DNA from: Dendrolimus kikuchii
Lineage: Eukaryota; Arthropoda; Insecta; Lepidoptera; Lasiocampidae
Assembly: GCA_019925095.2 (NCBI GenBank)
Contig: CM034401.1
Location: 8,157,838-8,221,837 of the forward strand
Direction of reading: 5' to 3'
Length of the DNA: 64,000 bases
Part shown: positions 21,591-32,655 of the stretch, one piece after another
How the letters are laid out: the number at the start of each line of letters is the position of its first letter
How positions within the stretch are numbered: the stretch's first letter is position 1
Notes under the pieces: generated by a model
Database searches by the model: none
What the model was told of the DNA's origin: nothing
What the model saw: the letters and a program-made list of their open reading frames with translations, nothing else
Made by a program: the position numbers and the translations under genes

Positions 21591-22700
21591 CATACATACA
21601 TACATAACTTCACGCCAGTTCACTTGCGGGGTAGCACAAACAACAGAGCGCCATTTAGGCTTATTCTTACACACCTCACTTGCTTCTTTGACATTCATAA
21701 CTCTTGTCATGCACGCTCGTCTGTTCTTAAGGCTCCTGACATTACCTTCTGCTAGTACACGATCAATTTGATCACGGAAGGTGTGTCGTGGCCTTCCACG
21801 ACTTCTGCATTGTATCCATCCATGCATCCATCCACTTTTGCATTGTATATCTGTTTAGTCATTCTTTCATCATGCATACTTTCCACATGCCCGAACCACC
21901 GGAGCATTCCTTTCCTTACCTTCACCCCGACACTCTCTTTCAGATCAACTCTCTCTCTTACTTCGGTATTACGAACGCGGTCCGCGAGCGTCACTCTACT
22001 TTCATGCTCTCTCTTCCATACCCAACTCTCGCTTCCATACGTGAGCGTAGGTACCAGCACCGCGTTGTGTATGGCAAGCTAGGCCTTCTGGCTGAGGTTC
22101 TTAGCGCCTAGAAGTTTACTTAACGCTCCATTCAAACTATTCCCCAAATTCACTCTTCTTTCTATGTCAGCGGTGTACCTTCCATCCCTGCTAAAAGCAC
22201 ATCCAAGATATACAAATTCACTCACTTGCTCCAGCATAACATCATCGACCATTATCCTTGCATTCGTTCTGGTTTCTTCTCTTTCAAACACCATAACCTT
22301 TGTTTTCTTCGCATTCAAATGTAAGCCTCTCGCCTGACAGTCATCTTTCATCATTGTGACTAGTGTTTGCAGTTCTGATGGCGATTCGGCTAAAGGACGG
22401 CATCATCCGCATAAAGCAAGGTGCTTACAACTAGATCACTCATCCGCACCCAAACATCCATCAATCTTATTCTCTGGAGACAATCGTCCAGGTATAGGAT
22501 GAACAGCAAAGCACGCAGCCCTGCCGGAAGCCAATATTGACGTCAAACCAGGGCGACAAGCTGCCATCCACCCGCACGCATGCCATACAGTCCTCGTAAG
22601 TGGACTGCACAGCACGCATCAATTGGCCATTAATCCCATACCCGGGCAATATAGCCCAGAGGTCCTTCCGCACAACCCTGTCAAATGCTTTCTCCAATCC
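21591..22700 (-). pseudogene. RTE-1 LINE, longest copy, with RT active site
   Basis: About 1.1 kb from the RT fingers/palm to the (TATG)n tail. Minus-strand segments in order: 'LEKAFDRVVRKDLW' (motif A), 'GFRQGCVL' (motif B), 'LLYADDAVL' (motif C; codons at 22402-22413), 'LHLNAKKTKVMVFER', 'FVYLGCAFSRDGRYTADIERR', 'LTYGSESWVWKREHESR', 'GMLRWFGHVESMHDERMTKQIYN', and the RGRPRHTF C-terminal domain. Frameshifts lie after FRQGCVL and near 22080. A 42-base in-frame gap occurs after HESRV relative to 56573. The 9-bp duplication AATGAACTT flanks it (21582-21590, 22701-22709). Confidence 0.92.
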
Positions 22701-22726
22701 AATGAACTTTAAATTACATATACATA

Positions 22727-22955
22727 CTAGTGGGCCCGGCAGACGTTATCCAGCTCTGAAAAAAATAAAATCTAGAACACGATCCCAGCGCAGAATCTAA
22801 ATTACCCCGGGACTCATTCAAATACACACAAAACATTTCATCAAAATTCTGGCATCCGGTTCCAGTGCAACCTACTGCATCCAATTGTAAATCTAAACTA
22901 TCCCGGAACCCGTACGAACATACATAAAACGTATGTTCAATGATATACACGAACA
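22727..22955 (-). mobile_element. Helitron 3' part
   Basis: Starts A|CTAGTGGGCCCGGCAGACG, the complement of a Helitron 3' end, and carries TCTAGAACACGATCCCAGCG and TCCCGGAACCCGTACGAAC blocks shared with the other Helitrons here. The 5' terminus is not recognisable, so the right limit is approximate. It lies 17 bases beyond the RTE-1 target duplication. Confidence 0.65.
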
Positions 22956-24467
22956 TAAAGATACCTAGTGGTTAGCCTTAATTTTTATTTCTTCCTGTAG
23001 GTTTGCTACACTAGTGTGTAACGATCATATAGAACCTTCTGCTTAATTGCATCTATATCAAGGGATGAAAATATGTTTCAAGAGACATTTCTAAAATTTG
23101 TCAGAAGAAGTTCAAAGTTTCAAGTGACCCGGTAAAAAATATTATTAATAAAGTACGTACATATTTTAAAAAGGAGAATACCTATACATTGGAATTGTAA
23201 ACGACATTCTTTATATTTTATTAAGTTCAGACATTAGTATAAAAGAACTGATTATGTTTAAATCTCTCTTAAAATGTCGCTTAAAACATGTAGCCTTTCA
23301 CTCCTCGATAGAGATTTACTAGTTTTTGACCAACTTTAAAAAGACTGTATGATTTGTTGTATGCGTGTTACACAATATCTCTGTCAATTTTGCACCGATT
23401 TTCATATTTTTTTCTTCAAAAGAGTATATACAGTTCTGAGGTGGTCCAATTTTCACCAAATCAAATGGATCCTAGGGAAATAGACAGCAACCCTCGAATA
23501 TTTTAGGCACGTAAAACATGATTTTAATTGTTTTCTAAAGCTATTCAAATATTTGCGTAACTAAAAAGTAGAAAATAACACAAATCCAACTTCAAAAGTA
23601 ACAAAAAGCAATAAATAAATATTTTCCTGAACATCTTGAAATCGGTACAAACATATTTAAGTAAAACAGAAAGAACAACAACTTTTCAAAATATAGTAAT
23701 TTTTATTTTTTTCTTTTAGTAGTAAATATTTTCTGTTTTGTTTTTTACTTATTTTTAAAGTCGGTTTTGTTTTTTCTTATTCAAAATAGCTGTCATATAC
23801 ATACCTAGATAGATATGATATGACATTTTATAAAGTTTCAATTTTTGCCAAAATTGCTACAGGACCCTAAAAAGTGGTAAAAAAATTTCGACATTGAATT
23901 ATTGTAGACACATCTAAGTCAAACCAATTAGCATGAACAAACAACACGTTCCCTACGCTACGACATACATAATTACGCTACGATACAATATCGCGCTACG
24001 CTACAACGTATTACGCTACGCTTATAATGTAGGTACATGTAAATGATGGGACGAAAGCAATTACAGGCCCGACGAGGCGGTTGATTGAAATTAAACAACA
24101 CCCGATTGCCCGTCTAATGAGTTATTAGATTCGGTAATCATTCTGTTGTATACGAAATCTCGGTAACGTAAACAAGTCAGGATTTGGCAAAGTACATAAA
24201 TCTTATTCACAATATAAATGAGAAAGTTTCTGAGGATAGACGGGTGTTTATTATTCTTTCATGCAAACATTACTGAACGTATTTTGATGAAATTTCATAC
24301 TACTTTACAGTAAGTAACACATACATACAGTACCGCAGAACACATAGGCTATAATTTAATTGTTTACATTGGACTAAGCATAATTCAAAAGTTTTTATTT
24401 AAAATAAGTTCCACTGGAGAACACTTGGATTATAAGTTAATATTTAATTTTACTTACTATTCTATGT
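22956..24467. other. Mostly unassigned; short TACGCTACG repeat
   Basis: At 23955-24030 the words TACGCTACGA and TACGCTACGC recur four times over about 75 bases. At 24240-24340 the text (ATTTTGATGAAATTTCATAC) resembles common degenerate lepidopteran repeats. No gene seen. Confidence 0.4.
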
Positions 24468-24535
24468 ACACCGCTTCGCAACCTGTTATTGCCAGAACAC
24501 GTCTAGCTAAAAACTGCTTTTCTTTGTATTTCAGA
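24468..24535 (+). repeat. Repeat H, copy 1
   Basis: TACACCGCTTCGCAACCTGTTATTGCC and AACACGTCTAGCTAAAAACTG match 40538-40630 in the same order. Identity of the element unknown. Confidence 0.55.
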
Positions 24536-25094
24536 AATATCATATATAATTAATATAGTGTTAATAACATTTGTTATAAGTAATGCCACTTATTTACAGG
24601 TTTTATGTTTATTATTAGGATATAAAAGCAAGCGGGCGTAGTAATGAATGATCATTCTCACTTCGACTTTGGCCGCATGCACATATCATGGTGGCTCTCT
24701 AGAGTGGCTAATTGAGCGACAATTAATATTTCTAATTAATTGTACTTTAGGTCACCATTCTTCGTTCAGTATATGTTTTTTTTGTATAGATCTCACACTG
24801 TCAATACACATGTGTTAATCCCACGTGCACGAATTTACAAGTGTAGCTGGTTTATTCATAAATAAATGACGTATCTTCAACCGGCGTTAGTCATATTTTA
24901 TAGCAGTTTTGGTTAGTTTGTTGTTATTATCCTTTCTCCTTAGGTTTGCTTTATATGGTTAATCTATCTGAATATGTCATAATTAAAAGTGTAGTGCTAT
25001 CGCGATGGAATTATGAAGCTTTTCATAGTTACACGTTCTATTTCACGGATGCCATTCCCAGTATTCTTATTCTATGCCAGTAAGTAAGCGTGTA

Positions 25095-25160
25095 ATTCGT
25101 GATAGCTTAGTGCTTTAGACACCCGCGTCCATTCTAGTGTCATGAGATCAAATACTGACT
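25095..25160 (+). mobile_element. tRNA-like SINE head, degraded
   Basis: TGATAGCTTAGTGC resembles an A box and GAGATCAAATAC a weak B box at tRNA-like distance, similar to the head at 35441. The B box deviates from GGTTCAAATCC, so activity is unlikely. Confidence 0.35.
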
Positions 25161-26128
25161 GGACAGTACCCAGCAATTATGTCAGCTACCTATGGTATAA
25201 TATATATCTTTTTCGAGTTACCAAGTGCTTACGTTTAAAGAAGACAATATGCGGAAATCTGTACATCTGTACATCGAGATGTAATCCCATATATATCTGA
25301 TGTGCCAAACCCGCCAATCAGCATTGCAAAAGCGTGCATAGAATACCATCCATTCTCAATCAAATGTGTAGGTTCGAGCCGAAAAATAGGTAGGTAGCTC
25401 TTTATTGTACAACAAAGCATAGACAAACAGAATATGAGAGTGAGTGAAAAATACTTTACGACTTTTTCTCATACCTACTAATAAAAAAAACATCAAAATT
25501 GGTTAGACAGTTTCGGAGTAGATTTGTAGAATACAAGATTTATTATTAGTTATTTCTGTCAATTTATATCTTTAAAATGTAGTAATGTGCAAGAAATAAA
25601 TGTATTATTAGACCTTAATTATTCGTAATCTTTCAGATTAAGAACGTTAAAACAGCTTACCTTGGTACTTTTTCAGTGTAGTAAAGGTGGTGGAAAATGT
25701 ATACACCTTACTAAAACAAACGGGAGCTGAGAGCCTGCAGACACCTGTGGAAACCTACCGGTTTTCTCACGATATTTCCTTGCACGACTGCAGACAGGTT
25801 TATATCTCGCCAACGCCTTATATATAACTTTATAAATTACCTTCGAAATGGGTATTTGTGGAGCACGACTTGAATTTACTATTCTTTTAGTTTAGAGCGA
25901 AATGTGAAAAATATTTGTGAAATCGGTGAAAAAGGCGATCGTCCTGACATTTATGGTTCCGTAGGTATGTTGGAAAAAAAATACGGAATACTTATAAATC
26001 CGTAATTTATATCCATCATCTGTCCATCTCTATGTATGTCACAGATATTTTATCTAAATAACTTACCCTTTTAGAGATGAAATTTGATAGAAAACTTAAT
26101 GTCTTAAACTTAATAACTTAAAAACTTT
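25161..26128. other. No recognised gene
   Basis: 25385-25430 (TAGGTAGCTCTTTATTGTAC) resembles a reversed LINE tail. The remainder is AT-rich and unassigned. Confidence 0.35.
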
Positions 26129-26443
26129 CTATCCGTGCAGGAACGGAGAAACAATACAATTTCCTGCGGCCGGGCGGCCTGTCGTAAGAGGCGACAAAAC
26201 AACCCACAGCCAGATGGTAGGGCATTTGCTCGACTGGATGGCTACCACCCCTGGTCTAAAGTATGTCGCCATAACAGCCATGAGTTGTGTTCCGGCATTT
26301 GTGATCAGGGTCCAGTCTTCCTTTAAGAGAGCAGCAGCGCATTTGTAGCACCTTTGGTGTTGCAAATGTCTATAGGCGATGGTAACCGCTTTCCATCAAG
26401 TGGGCCATCTGTCTGTCTGTTGAGCTCCTGCAATAAAAAAAAA
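26129..26443 (+). mobile_element. SINE-A, full-length copy
   Basis: Begins TATCCGTGCAGGAACGG and ends GAGCTCCTGCAATAAAAAAAAA. A possible target duplication AAAAACTT precedes the start and follows within the A-tail. Sequence agrees closely with the copies at 45411 and 50575. Confidence 0.88.
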
Positions 26444-26519
26444 CTTAATAAAACTGTTTTAAGTGTGGTATTTTATTTGGTTTTTATTCCGAAGACGGCC
26501 AATATTTTGCAGGCATGAT

Positions 26520-26890
26520 TACGAAAACAAAACTGTGTTACTTTTTAATAAATGACCCAAAACGAGTCTTGGCCTCTGAAATGAGAATTCGCTACTCTTT
26601 TCTGTTTACCAGTCATAAGTTTAACTCGCACAGATCAGCCTCCACTACGTCAGCCCAGCGATATCTGGGGCGACCTACCGGTTCCCGTCCTGTTGGTCGG
26701 CCCAGACAAATATTTTTAACGCACGATTCACCCACATTTTATCTAGGTGGCCAAGCCAGCGCAAGCGATGTGCCTTGCTCTCATCTATTATATTGGAATC
26801 ATCCACCATCATTTGGATTTCTCCATTTTGACGGATCTGCCAGTTGTCATCGTATCCCCGTGTTGGTCTGAGGATCTTTCTTAAGGCTGC
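26520..26890 (-). pseudogene. RTE-4: RTE-type LINE C-terminus, frameshifted
   Basis: Minus strand from 26890: 'LRPTRGYDDNWQIRQNGEIQ', 'IIDESKAHRLRWLGHLDKM', then after a frame change near 26710 'LGRPTGREPVGRPRYRWAD' and 'VVEADLCELNL', a stop, and 'EAKTRFGSF'. This is the WLGH...GRPRYRW-D-VEADL end of another RTE-like LINE lineage. Several stops, no catalytic part. Confidence 0.75.
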
Positions 26891-27209
26891 GTTTTCACTG
26901 ACGCAGAGCTGGATGAAGTGCAGAGGAGCATACCTTGAATTGGCTAATCAGTGTTCTAAATCTCCACTCGGCATCAGTGGAAACAGTGTAAGTGGAGCGG
27001 ACTTTCAATTAAAATATATGAACGAGCAGGCCTGAGCCAAACAGAATGAAGTCGACCAGGCTGTGGTGCCGAACGGATGGCACGAAACGGAGGGTAGTGA
27101 ATAATATGCGGTAATTACTTCTACTTCCTCTGCTTCCGAATCTTCTTCTAATAGAGATAGATGTAACAGCGCTATTCTTTTCTTTACCAGCAACATGGCG
27201 TATGATTTC
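26891..27209. other. No recognised gene
   Basis: CACTGACGCAGAGCTG (about 26897) has a partial counterpart at 27296-27345 (GCAGCTCTGGTC...GCGTCAGTGGAAAC) in inverted sense, hinting at termini of a small inverted-repeat element, but ends are not clear. Confidence 0.3.
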
Positions 27210-27262
27210 GATTTACGTCGCTATTTCTTCAAATCAAGTCTTTCTTTCTTTCATCTCTCCAA
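27210..27262 (+). repeat. Repeat C, partial copy
   Basis: TTTACGTCGCTATTTCTTCAAATCAAGTCTTTCTTTCTTTC matches the right part of repeat C at 11710 and 61355. Confidence 0.6.
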
Positions 27263-27510
27263 GATATTGAATTTGACTGATACGGGTTAATGCAGCTCTG
27301 GTCTGCTCAGCTTCCCTCCGCGTCAGTGGAAACACAACCTAGGATTTTTCTTTCAGGCACTAACAGCTTATTCTCCTTCTTTAAGTTTCTTAATAACTTT
27401 TTTATGTTAATTTTATATTGTTAAAGGATTATAGGTAGATTACTATAAAATTGGTAAGCATTAATTAATTAATTAATTACGGCTGCTTTATTATATGAGT
27501 TTATAATTTA

Positions 27511-27710
27511 TTAACGACCCGGCGCGGTTACACTCGTGCTCTGTCCCGCTCCCATGGTATATATCGTCATGTTATATAGCCTATGATACTCCCTGTTAAC
27601 GTAGCTTTTGAACAGTAAAAGAATTTTTAAAATCGGTTTAGTAGATTCAGAGATTACCCCTACAACGTCACAAACTCACAATCTTTACCTCTTTATAATA
27701 TTTGTATAGA
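27511..27710 (-). mobile_element. Small non-autonomous Helitron (200 bp)
   Basis: Reverse complement runs TCTATACAAATATTATAAAG at the 5' end, then TTGTGACGTTGTAGGGGTAA and ends CGCGCCGGGTCG, with the CTAG mutated to TTAA. Along its length it matches the Helitron at 61150-61339. Confidence 0.75.
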
Positions 27711-27849
27711 TATAATATATTATTTAACTGGGGAGACAGTCTAATCCAAATTCATAGTGTGCCTTATTTGCTCTCCTGTAAGCTCTATGAGTCAGGATTT
27801 TAGTATATTAAAGTATTTTTTTTACTTTATCAGTTAGAAGTAAGCTGTT

Positions 27850-28375
27850 CACAAGACTTCACTTACACAAACATGGAATTTGAGTCTCACAAAAAAACCT
27901 TTTTTTACGAAAAAGGTATTTATAACTTTATTCATCTCTGTTATTCTTGTTGTAATCGCTCAAATACCAGTCCTAGATGTGTTCTATCTTCAATTCTACC
28001 GATGGACCTGTGCATTCTTTAACATTTTATCCCAAAGCTTTCGCTGTGCAAGCGGTTTACTTCTGGAACTCTATGCCCGTATATGTCAGAAAAGCTTTAT
28101 TTAAACAATCCATCAAAAGCCATTACCTTAATTTACAATTAAGTATATTATTTTATTCGTTTTATTCTGTTAACTATGCTTCTTGCTGTCCACATTTTGC
28201 TGTTCTTACTTTATTTTATTTTTAGTCAAAAATAAAATGTTATTTATATATGTAAGTGTATACACATATTTATTTTTGTACAACGTTTTTATTTAAGTTA
28301 AAAATGCAATGTTGTATTGTAGCATGTTCTATAAACAGAATAAGACTTTGAATGATTAAGTAAATAAAATTCATG
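27850..28375 (+). pseudogene. LINE RT C-terminus plus 3' UTR
   Basis: In the frame ending at 28223-28225, 'YPKAFAVQAVYFWNSMPVYVRKALFKQSIKSHYL' (28000-28130) carries the WNSMP version of the W-N-LP motif and the FK-IK-HYL tail of Jockey-like LINEs. The rest to 28375 is an AT-rich 3' UTR ending AGTAAATAAAAT. Distinct from the LINE tails at 270 and 15071. Confidence 0.6.
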
Positions 28376-28689
28376 AACAGGTAATTGCTAACGCCCTAAA
28401 AAAGGACAAAATCACTTTCTCATTTATATTATTATGTTAGTGCGGATTACAGTATTCAATGGTCTTTGTTACTTACTTAATTAAAGTGCCTCTTAACGGC
28501 AGTCCGGCCATTTCTCCAATACATTCACATCCTCCTTAATTCTTTACGAAATCACTCCATTCGTTCGACTCAATTTATTGGTAGTTTAAGAGCGCCCATC
28601 ACACCGTGCAAGTTTAATTCAGGCAATAACGCGCGCATAAATCCCGATGTCTCGTATACATCAAGCCGTGAGACGTGTCTGCCGCCGGC
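28376..28689. other. No recognised repeat; possible single-copy upstream DNA
   Basis: No family motif. GC rises towards 28600-28700, ahead of the TATA box described next. Confidence 0.35.
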
Positions 28690-28871
28690 CACAACGTAGA
28701 CGGCTATAAATCCAGACGCTGTATGTATACAGAACATTCTGCGACGCATCCGAACGACGTATTATGCACAAGTGTTCGCCACGGTGTGATATGAAGTTTC
28801 GGTTGTTTGTTGTGTGTGTGAAGTGTGTGTTTTGTTTAATACGAGAAAAGCAAAGTAGGACAATAATTTAA
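28690..28871 (+). promoter_or_regulatory. Candidate core promoter with short secreted-type ORF
   Basis: A TATA box (CTATAAA, 28704-28710) sits in GC-richer sequence. About 85 bases further an ATG at 28791 opens 26 codons beginning MKFRLFVVCV, a short hydrophobic leader-like peptide (an upstream in-frame ATG at 28764 adds nine residues). This arrangement resembles the first exon of small secreted insect proteins such as cuticle proteins. No downstream exon or clear splice donor was found, so it may be coincidence. Confidence 0.25.
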
Positions 28872-29533
28872 TCTCAAGGAGGTCTTAGTGCCGTGCTAGA
28901 CTACAATTAGCTGCGAGTCTACATTATGTAACAACAAAATACAACATTAGTTTAATATATTAAAGTTGTATAATTACTGGTACCTAGATTATTACAGCTG
29001 TGATTTTCATTATACTAATTAAGCTTGGGCCCTACAATTCATTTATCAAAATATTGCTATTTCTTTACTGTGATAAATTTCTTTATCAGTCACAACATCA
29101 TTTTAATAATATTATGTCGTTTAGGATGTTTTGTACATTGGTCATCATGCCAACTTAATTCGCATTTATTTTGTACATATATAGGTATTTTCCCTAAGTG
29201 TCTATGTATGTCACTAGTAACTTTGGATGTATTACAATCATATTTATAATACGCTTGCAGAATGTCACATAAGGAGATGGCATGGTGTCACAGCAATTGC
29301 CACATGACAAATAGGTGTCGGCACCAGACGTATATTATTCTACGCTGTACGACAAATCATAACGCTTACGACTACTTAGTCATATGCAAGTTGACAATGT
29401 ATGATTAACTTACGACAATACTGAGAGTTATTATACCTTTTTATGAATTCTGAGATAAATCACAGAAACGAATTTTGTAAACTTTTAGTGTGTTTATCTC
29501 TCTATTTATTTATATACATACGTATTATTATTA
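28872..29533. other. No recognised gene
   Basis: AT-rich. If the promoter at 28.7 kb is real this would be its first intron. No exon is recognised. Confidence 0.3.
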
Positions 29534-29697
29534 GGTGATGTCAGGAGCCTTAAGAACAGACGAGCTTGCATGACAAGAGTTATGAATGTCAAAGAGGCAA
29601 GTGAGGTGTGTAAGAATAAGCCTAAATGGCACTCTGTTGTTCGTGCCTACCCCGCAAGGGAACTGGCGTGAAGTTATGTATGTATGTATGTATGTAT
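29534..29697 (+). mobile_element. RTE-1 LINE, truncated copy with 12-bp duplication
   Basis: Last ~45 codons (GDVRSLKNRR...MTRVMNVKEASEVCKNKPKW), TGA, (TATG)n. GTATTATTATTA flanks it at 29522-29533 and 29698-29709. Confidence 0.92.
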
Positions 29698-29709
29698 GTA
29701 TTATTATTA

Positions 29710-30344
29710 CATACATACGTATGTAACAGCGATTTTTTTGATAGCTACATATTTAACATGTAGAGAAGATGTATTTATTCTATAAATTAGCTCGCTACAT
29801 AAGGGTGCAGTGAAAAAAAAAATAGAAATTGCCAGTACACTTTCTATCTTAAAAATAGTAAGATTCAATCCAACATACTATACGACCTTTATTACCCCTT
29901 AAAACTAATAAAATATAACTTATTCTATTTGATACATCAAAAACTTCAAAATACAAAACGTTTAATTTCAATTGTTAAAAGAAGCTCACTATATTTCGAT
30001 TCCTAACGACAATCCAATATCCGATTCAGTTAGCAAACATAGATACGTAACAGAGATCTTAATTCCGGTTAATCCGGGTAAGAAAGCAAGTCTCGTAAGG
30101 TGGACACAGTGCACGTGGACTAGGATACGTGGTTCGAATACTTGCAATGTGTACGGATATAAGAGTAGCGTTTTATCTTTCTATGTGTTTTTTTAACTCG
30201 ACAAAGAAATTGCAAGACTGCTGTTTGATAACAACTTTAGTCTTTATAACACAAAAGCAGTTGTTCATCAAAACACTTTTTTATGCACATCGCAGCCCTC
30301 TAGATTTAGTAGCAGCGTAAAAAGTCATGACTTTATAAATAGCA
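29710..30344. other. No recognised gene; weak tRNA-like spot
   Basis: At 30080-30140 GTGGTTCGAATAC resembles a B box, without a matching A box. Otherwise unassigned. Confidence 0.3.
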
Positions 30345-30490
30345 AGTTGATAGATAGATAACACTTTATTATACATCAATACAATAATGAACTTAAAGAC
30401 TAAAATTTTATCTAGTTATGTATAAAGGGCGGTTTTATCGCTAAAAAGCGATCTCTTCCAGACAACCTCAGGAATGAATTGAGATGATAA
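30345..30490 (-). mobile_element. LINE 3' UTR fragment (family E)
   Basis: GATAGATAGATAACACTTTATT is the complement of an AATAAAGTGTTATCTATC tail with poly-A signal, and GCGGTTTTATCGCTAAAAAGCGATCTCTTCCAGACAACC is the complement of the block at 10215. A LINE end of this type is common in Lepidoptera. Confidence 0.55.
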
Positions 30491-30649
30491 TGGCGATGGT
30501 AGTATACGTAAAATATAGTACGAACTACTTAAATTTGATTATTTTTAAACAGTAATTAAAATTATTTTGATGTAATGTCTTGAAAGCAAGATAAAAATAT
30601 GATATTTCAGCGTCCACTCTTTTATATGAAAAATACCTAAATATATATA

Positions 30650-31020
30650 GATATAGATTTATATAAAAATCAATTGCTGTTCGTTAGTGTCGCTAAAACT
30701 CGAGAACGGCTGAACTGATTTGGCTAATTTTGGTTTTGAATTATTTGTGGAAGCCCAGGGAAGGTTTGAAAGGTGACTAAATATGAAAAAAAATGCTTCG
30801 AATATAATAAAAACAACAATTTCGCTTTCCCTTAGAAACTATTCTTATCTGTCAAACATTTGATGTTCATCCCGTCGTTTAGAAATCAATTAATTTTAAA
30901 AGTCGTTCAGAAATTCAATTAAATTTAAAAGTGAAGTTTCGTTTCATTTTTTTGGTTTTGAATTTCAAACTTTTGATGTTCGTTCTGGTTAAGGTTTGAC
31001 CAGATTTTTTAATAAAGTTG
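30650..31020 (+). mobile_element. Helitron 5' part
   Basis: TTATATAAAAATCAATTGCTG and CTCGAGAACGGCTGAACTGATTTGGCTAATTTTGGT are typical of a lepidopteran Helitron 5' region. A 30-base segment (GTCGTT-AGAAAT-CAATTAA-TTTAAAA) is duplicated in tandem at 30878-30935. The 3' end is not identified. Confidence 0.5.
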
Positions 31021-31187
31021 AAACATTCTGCAATTATCATTCAGCTTTTTTATTTATTGATTCTGAGGCGGTACGAAGTTTGGCGGGCCGACTAGTTTTA
31101 TATAAATTATTACAACAATACCACCATAAAAATTGTAAAATATTTAAGTAATGAAAATAAGTTATAAATACATTAATATAATCTATT

Positions 31188-31490
31188 TTACGAATCGTTG
31201 CCAGAGAGAAACGTGCCCAGAAGGCTGGTTGCATTTTCACGATGCAAGGCAATGCTGATTCTTTGCGCGAAATACGAACCAGCCTTCCGATCAGAGATGG
31301 CATCATAGAGTTTGTTTTAAATTTTATTTGAAGAAACTATTAGCCGATGGACCCCACGAACCTAAACTTTCAACGCCAAATGGCACAAATATGTAACCTC
31401 TTCCTAGGGTTCCATAGTAGCGCCAATTGAGATCTTAAGCTGTTGAAGCAGCATTACTAGCCCCTGACTTAGTCTTTTGAAGATAGAACG
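31188..31490 (-). pseudogene. Retroelement polyprotein C-terminal domain, decayed
   Basis: Minus strand from about 31490: 'KSGASNAAST', a stop, 'YYGTLGRGYIFVPFGVESLG' then 'SWGPSAN'. After a frame change: 'LYDAISDRKAGSYFAQRISI' then 'ALHRENATSLLGTF', and a stop at 31188-31190. The pairing of an F-VPF-VE-LG-WG motif with AGSYF-QRIS-A--R-NA-S-LGT is a C-terminal signature I recall from RT-containing mobile-element proteins of invertebrates. Two other copies of the second motif lie at 41463 and 41635. No RT core is here. Confidence 0.6.
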
Positions 31491-31565
31491 AAAATAATAA
31501 TATAATCTTATTAAACACTACATTACGTCGTTTTTATTATTAATAAATTGGTACGTCTAATAAAT

Positions 31566-31874
31566 AAAAATCTAGAACCTGGTTCCAGCGCCACCTACCG
31601 GGTCGAATTGTGAATCTAAACCACCCCGGGGCCCACTCAAACACATAAAATTACTATCAAAATTGTAGAACTCGATTACAACGCCCAGTATTTTGTTTAG
31701 ATTGATGGGTTACATTATTGAAGTTTTAGTAGGGATCCCTAATTTTTATATAACCTAATTAATCAGGGATAAAGTAGCATTCGAATAGTGAAAGATTTTT
31801 TGAAATCGGTTCAGTAGTTTTTGAGTTTTCGTTTCAAACATACAAATCTTTCCTCTTTATACTATTAGTGTAGA
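31566..31874 (-). mobile_element. Non-autonomous Helitron, 3' end lost
   Basis: Right end ACTATTAGTGTAGA|T-like is the complement of TCTACACTAATAGTATAAAG. It shares TCTAGAACCTGGTTCCAGCG, GGGTCGAATTGTGAATC and ATCGGTTCAGTAGTTTTTGAG with 19176-19497. The left CTAG terminus is missing. Confidence 0.75.
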
Positions 31875-32449
31875 ATAGACTATGCAAGAGAATAAATAAA
31901 TGAATGATATTGCATTATATAAATTGTATGATGTCAGAGAGAAGCGTGCCCAGTGCCCAAGATTTATGTGTTTATCTCTTTTTAGTGTCGCTTTTTCGTT
32001 TCATCGAATTTCAAATCACAATGATTCAAAGGAAGTTTCATTTCAATAATAATAACTCTGTTAATATCTCTTTTCATTCTATCTATTTATTGCCCATAAA
32101 CCTTATATAACTATGATGAATAAGGGAGTATACTATAAAACAGATTAAAAAATATATATATTCCAATTTTTTTCTTGGCTAAATTATTCTAAGAACACAA
32201 AGAGGAAAGAAATTAATAGTCTGTCATTTTATTGTATGACAGGTCCTTAAAACTTTTCGTAGACAAAATAAAATTAAGGCAGAATGAAAAATTTTCTCTG
32301 GAAATTCAAATTTCAACTGTCACGGGCGAAGTAGATTAAACTTGGACGTTTTGTTATTTTAAATTGACTTTGAATTGTTAGGCACATTTATAAAAACTGG
32401 CAACAGTAAGTAAATTCTACTTTCTTTGTCATTATAATAGGTAGACAAA
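31875..32449. other. No recognised gene
   Basis: CAGAGAGAAGCGTGCCCAG at 31935 echoes 31201-31219 (end of the retroelement C-terminus), perhaps a scrap of another copy. Nothing else seen. Confidence 0.3.
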
Positions 32450-32655
32450 CACACACAATCCCCAAGATAAGCAAGTTAAGCTTGTGTTATGGCTAATATA
32501 CAACGGCCCACTCGGGGACCCAGACACCCAGACCACAGTAATTATCGGATAGCTCGTTTGCGAAATTTATCATGCTAGGAATCGAACCCGAAGCATCCGT
32601 GTTCGGCTCGGCTGGCTAAGACTTAGCCCACTCAACCACAGAGATCAACACTCAA
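32450..32655 (-). mobile_element. tRNA-derived SINE
   Basis: Minus strand: TCTGTGGTTGAGTGGGCTAAG (A-box side) and GGGTTCGATTCC, an exact B box, then a body with GTGGTCTGGGTGTCTGGG and CATAACACAAGCTTAACTTG. Same family as 3490-3695. The anticodon arm does not fold like a tRNA gene. Confidence 0.7.
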
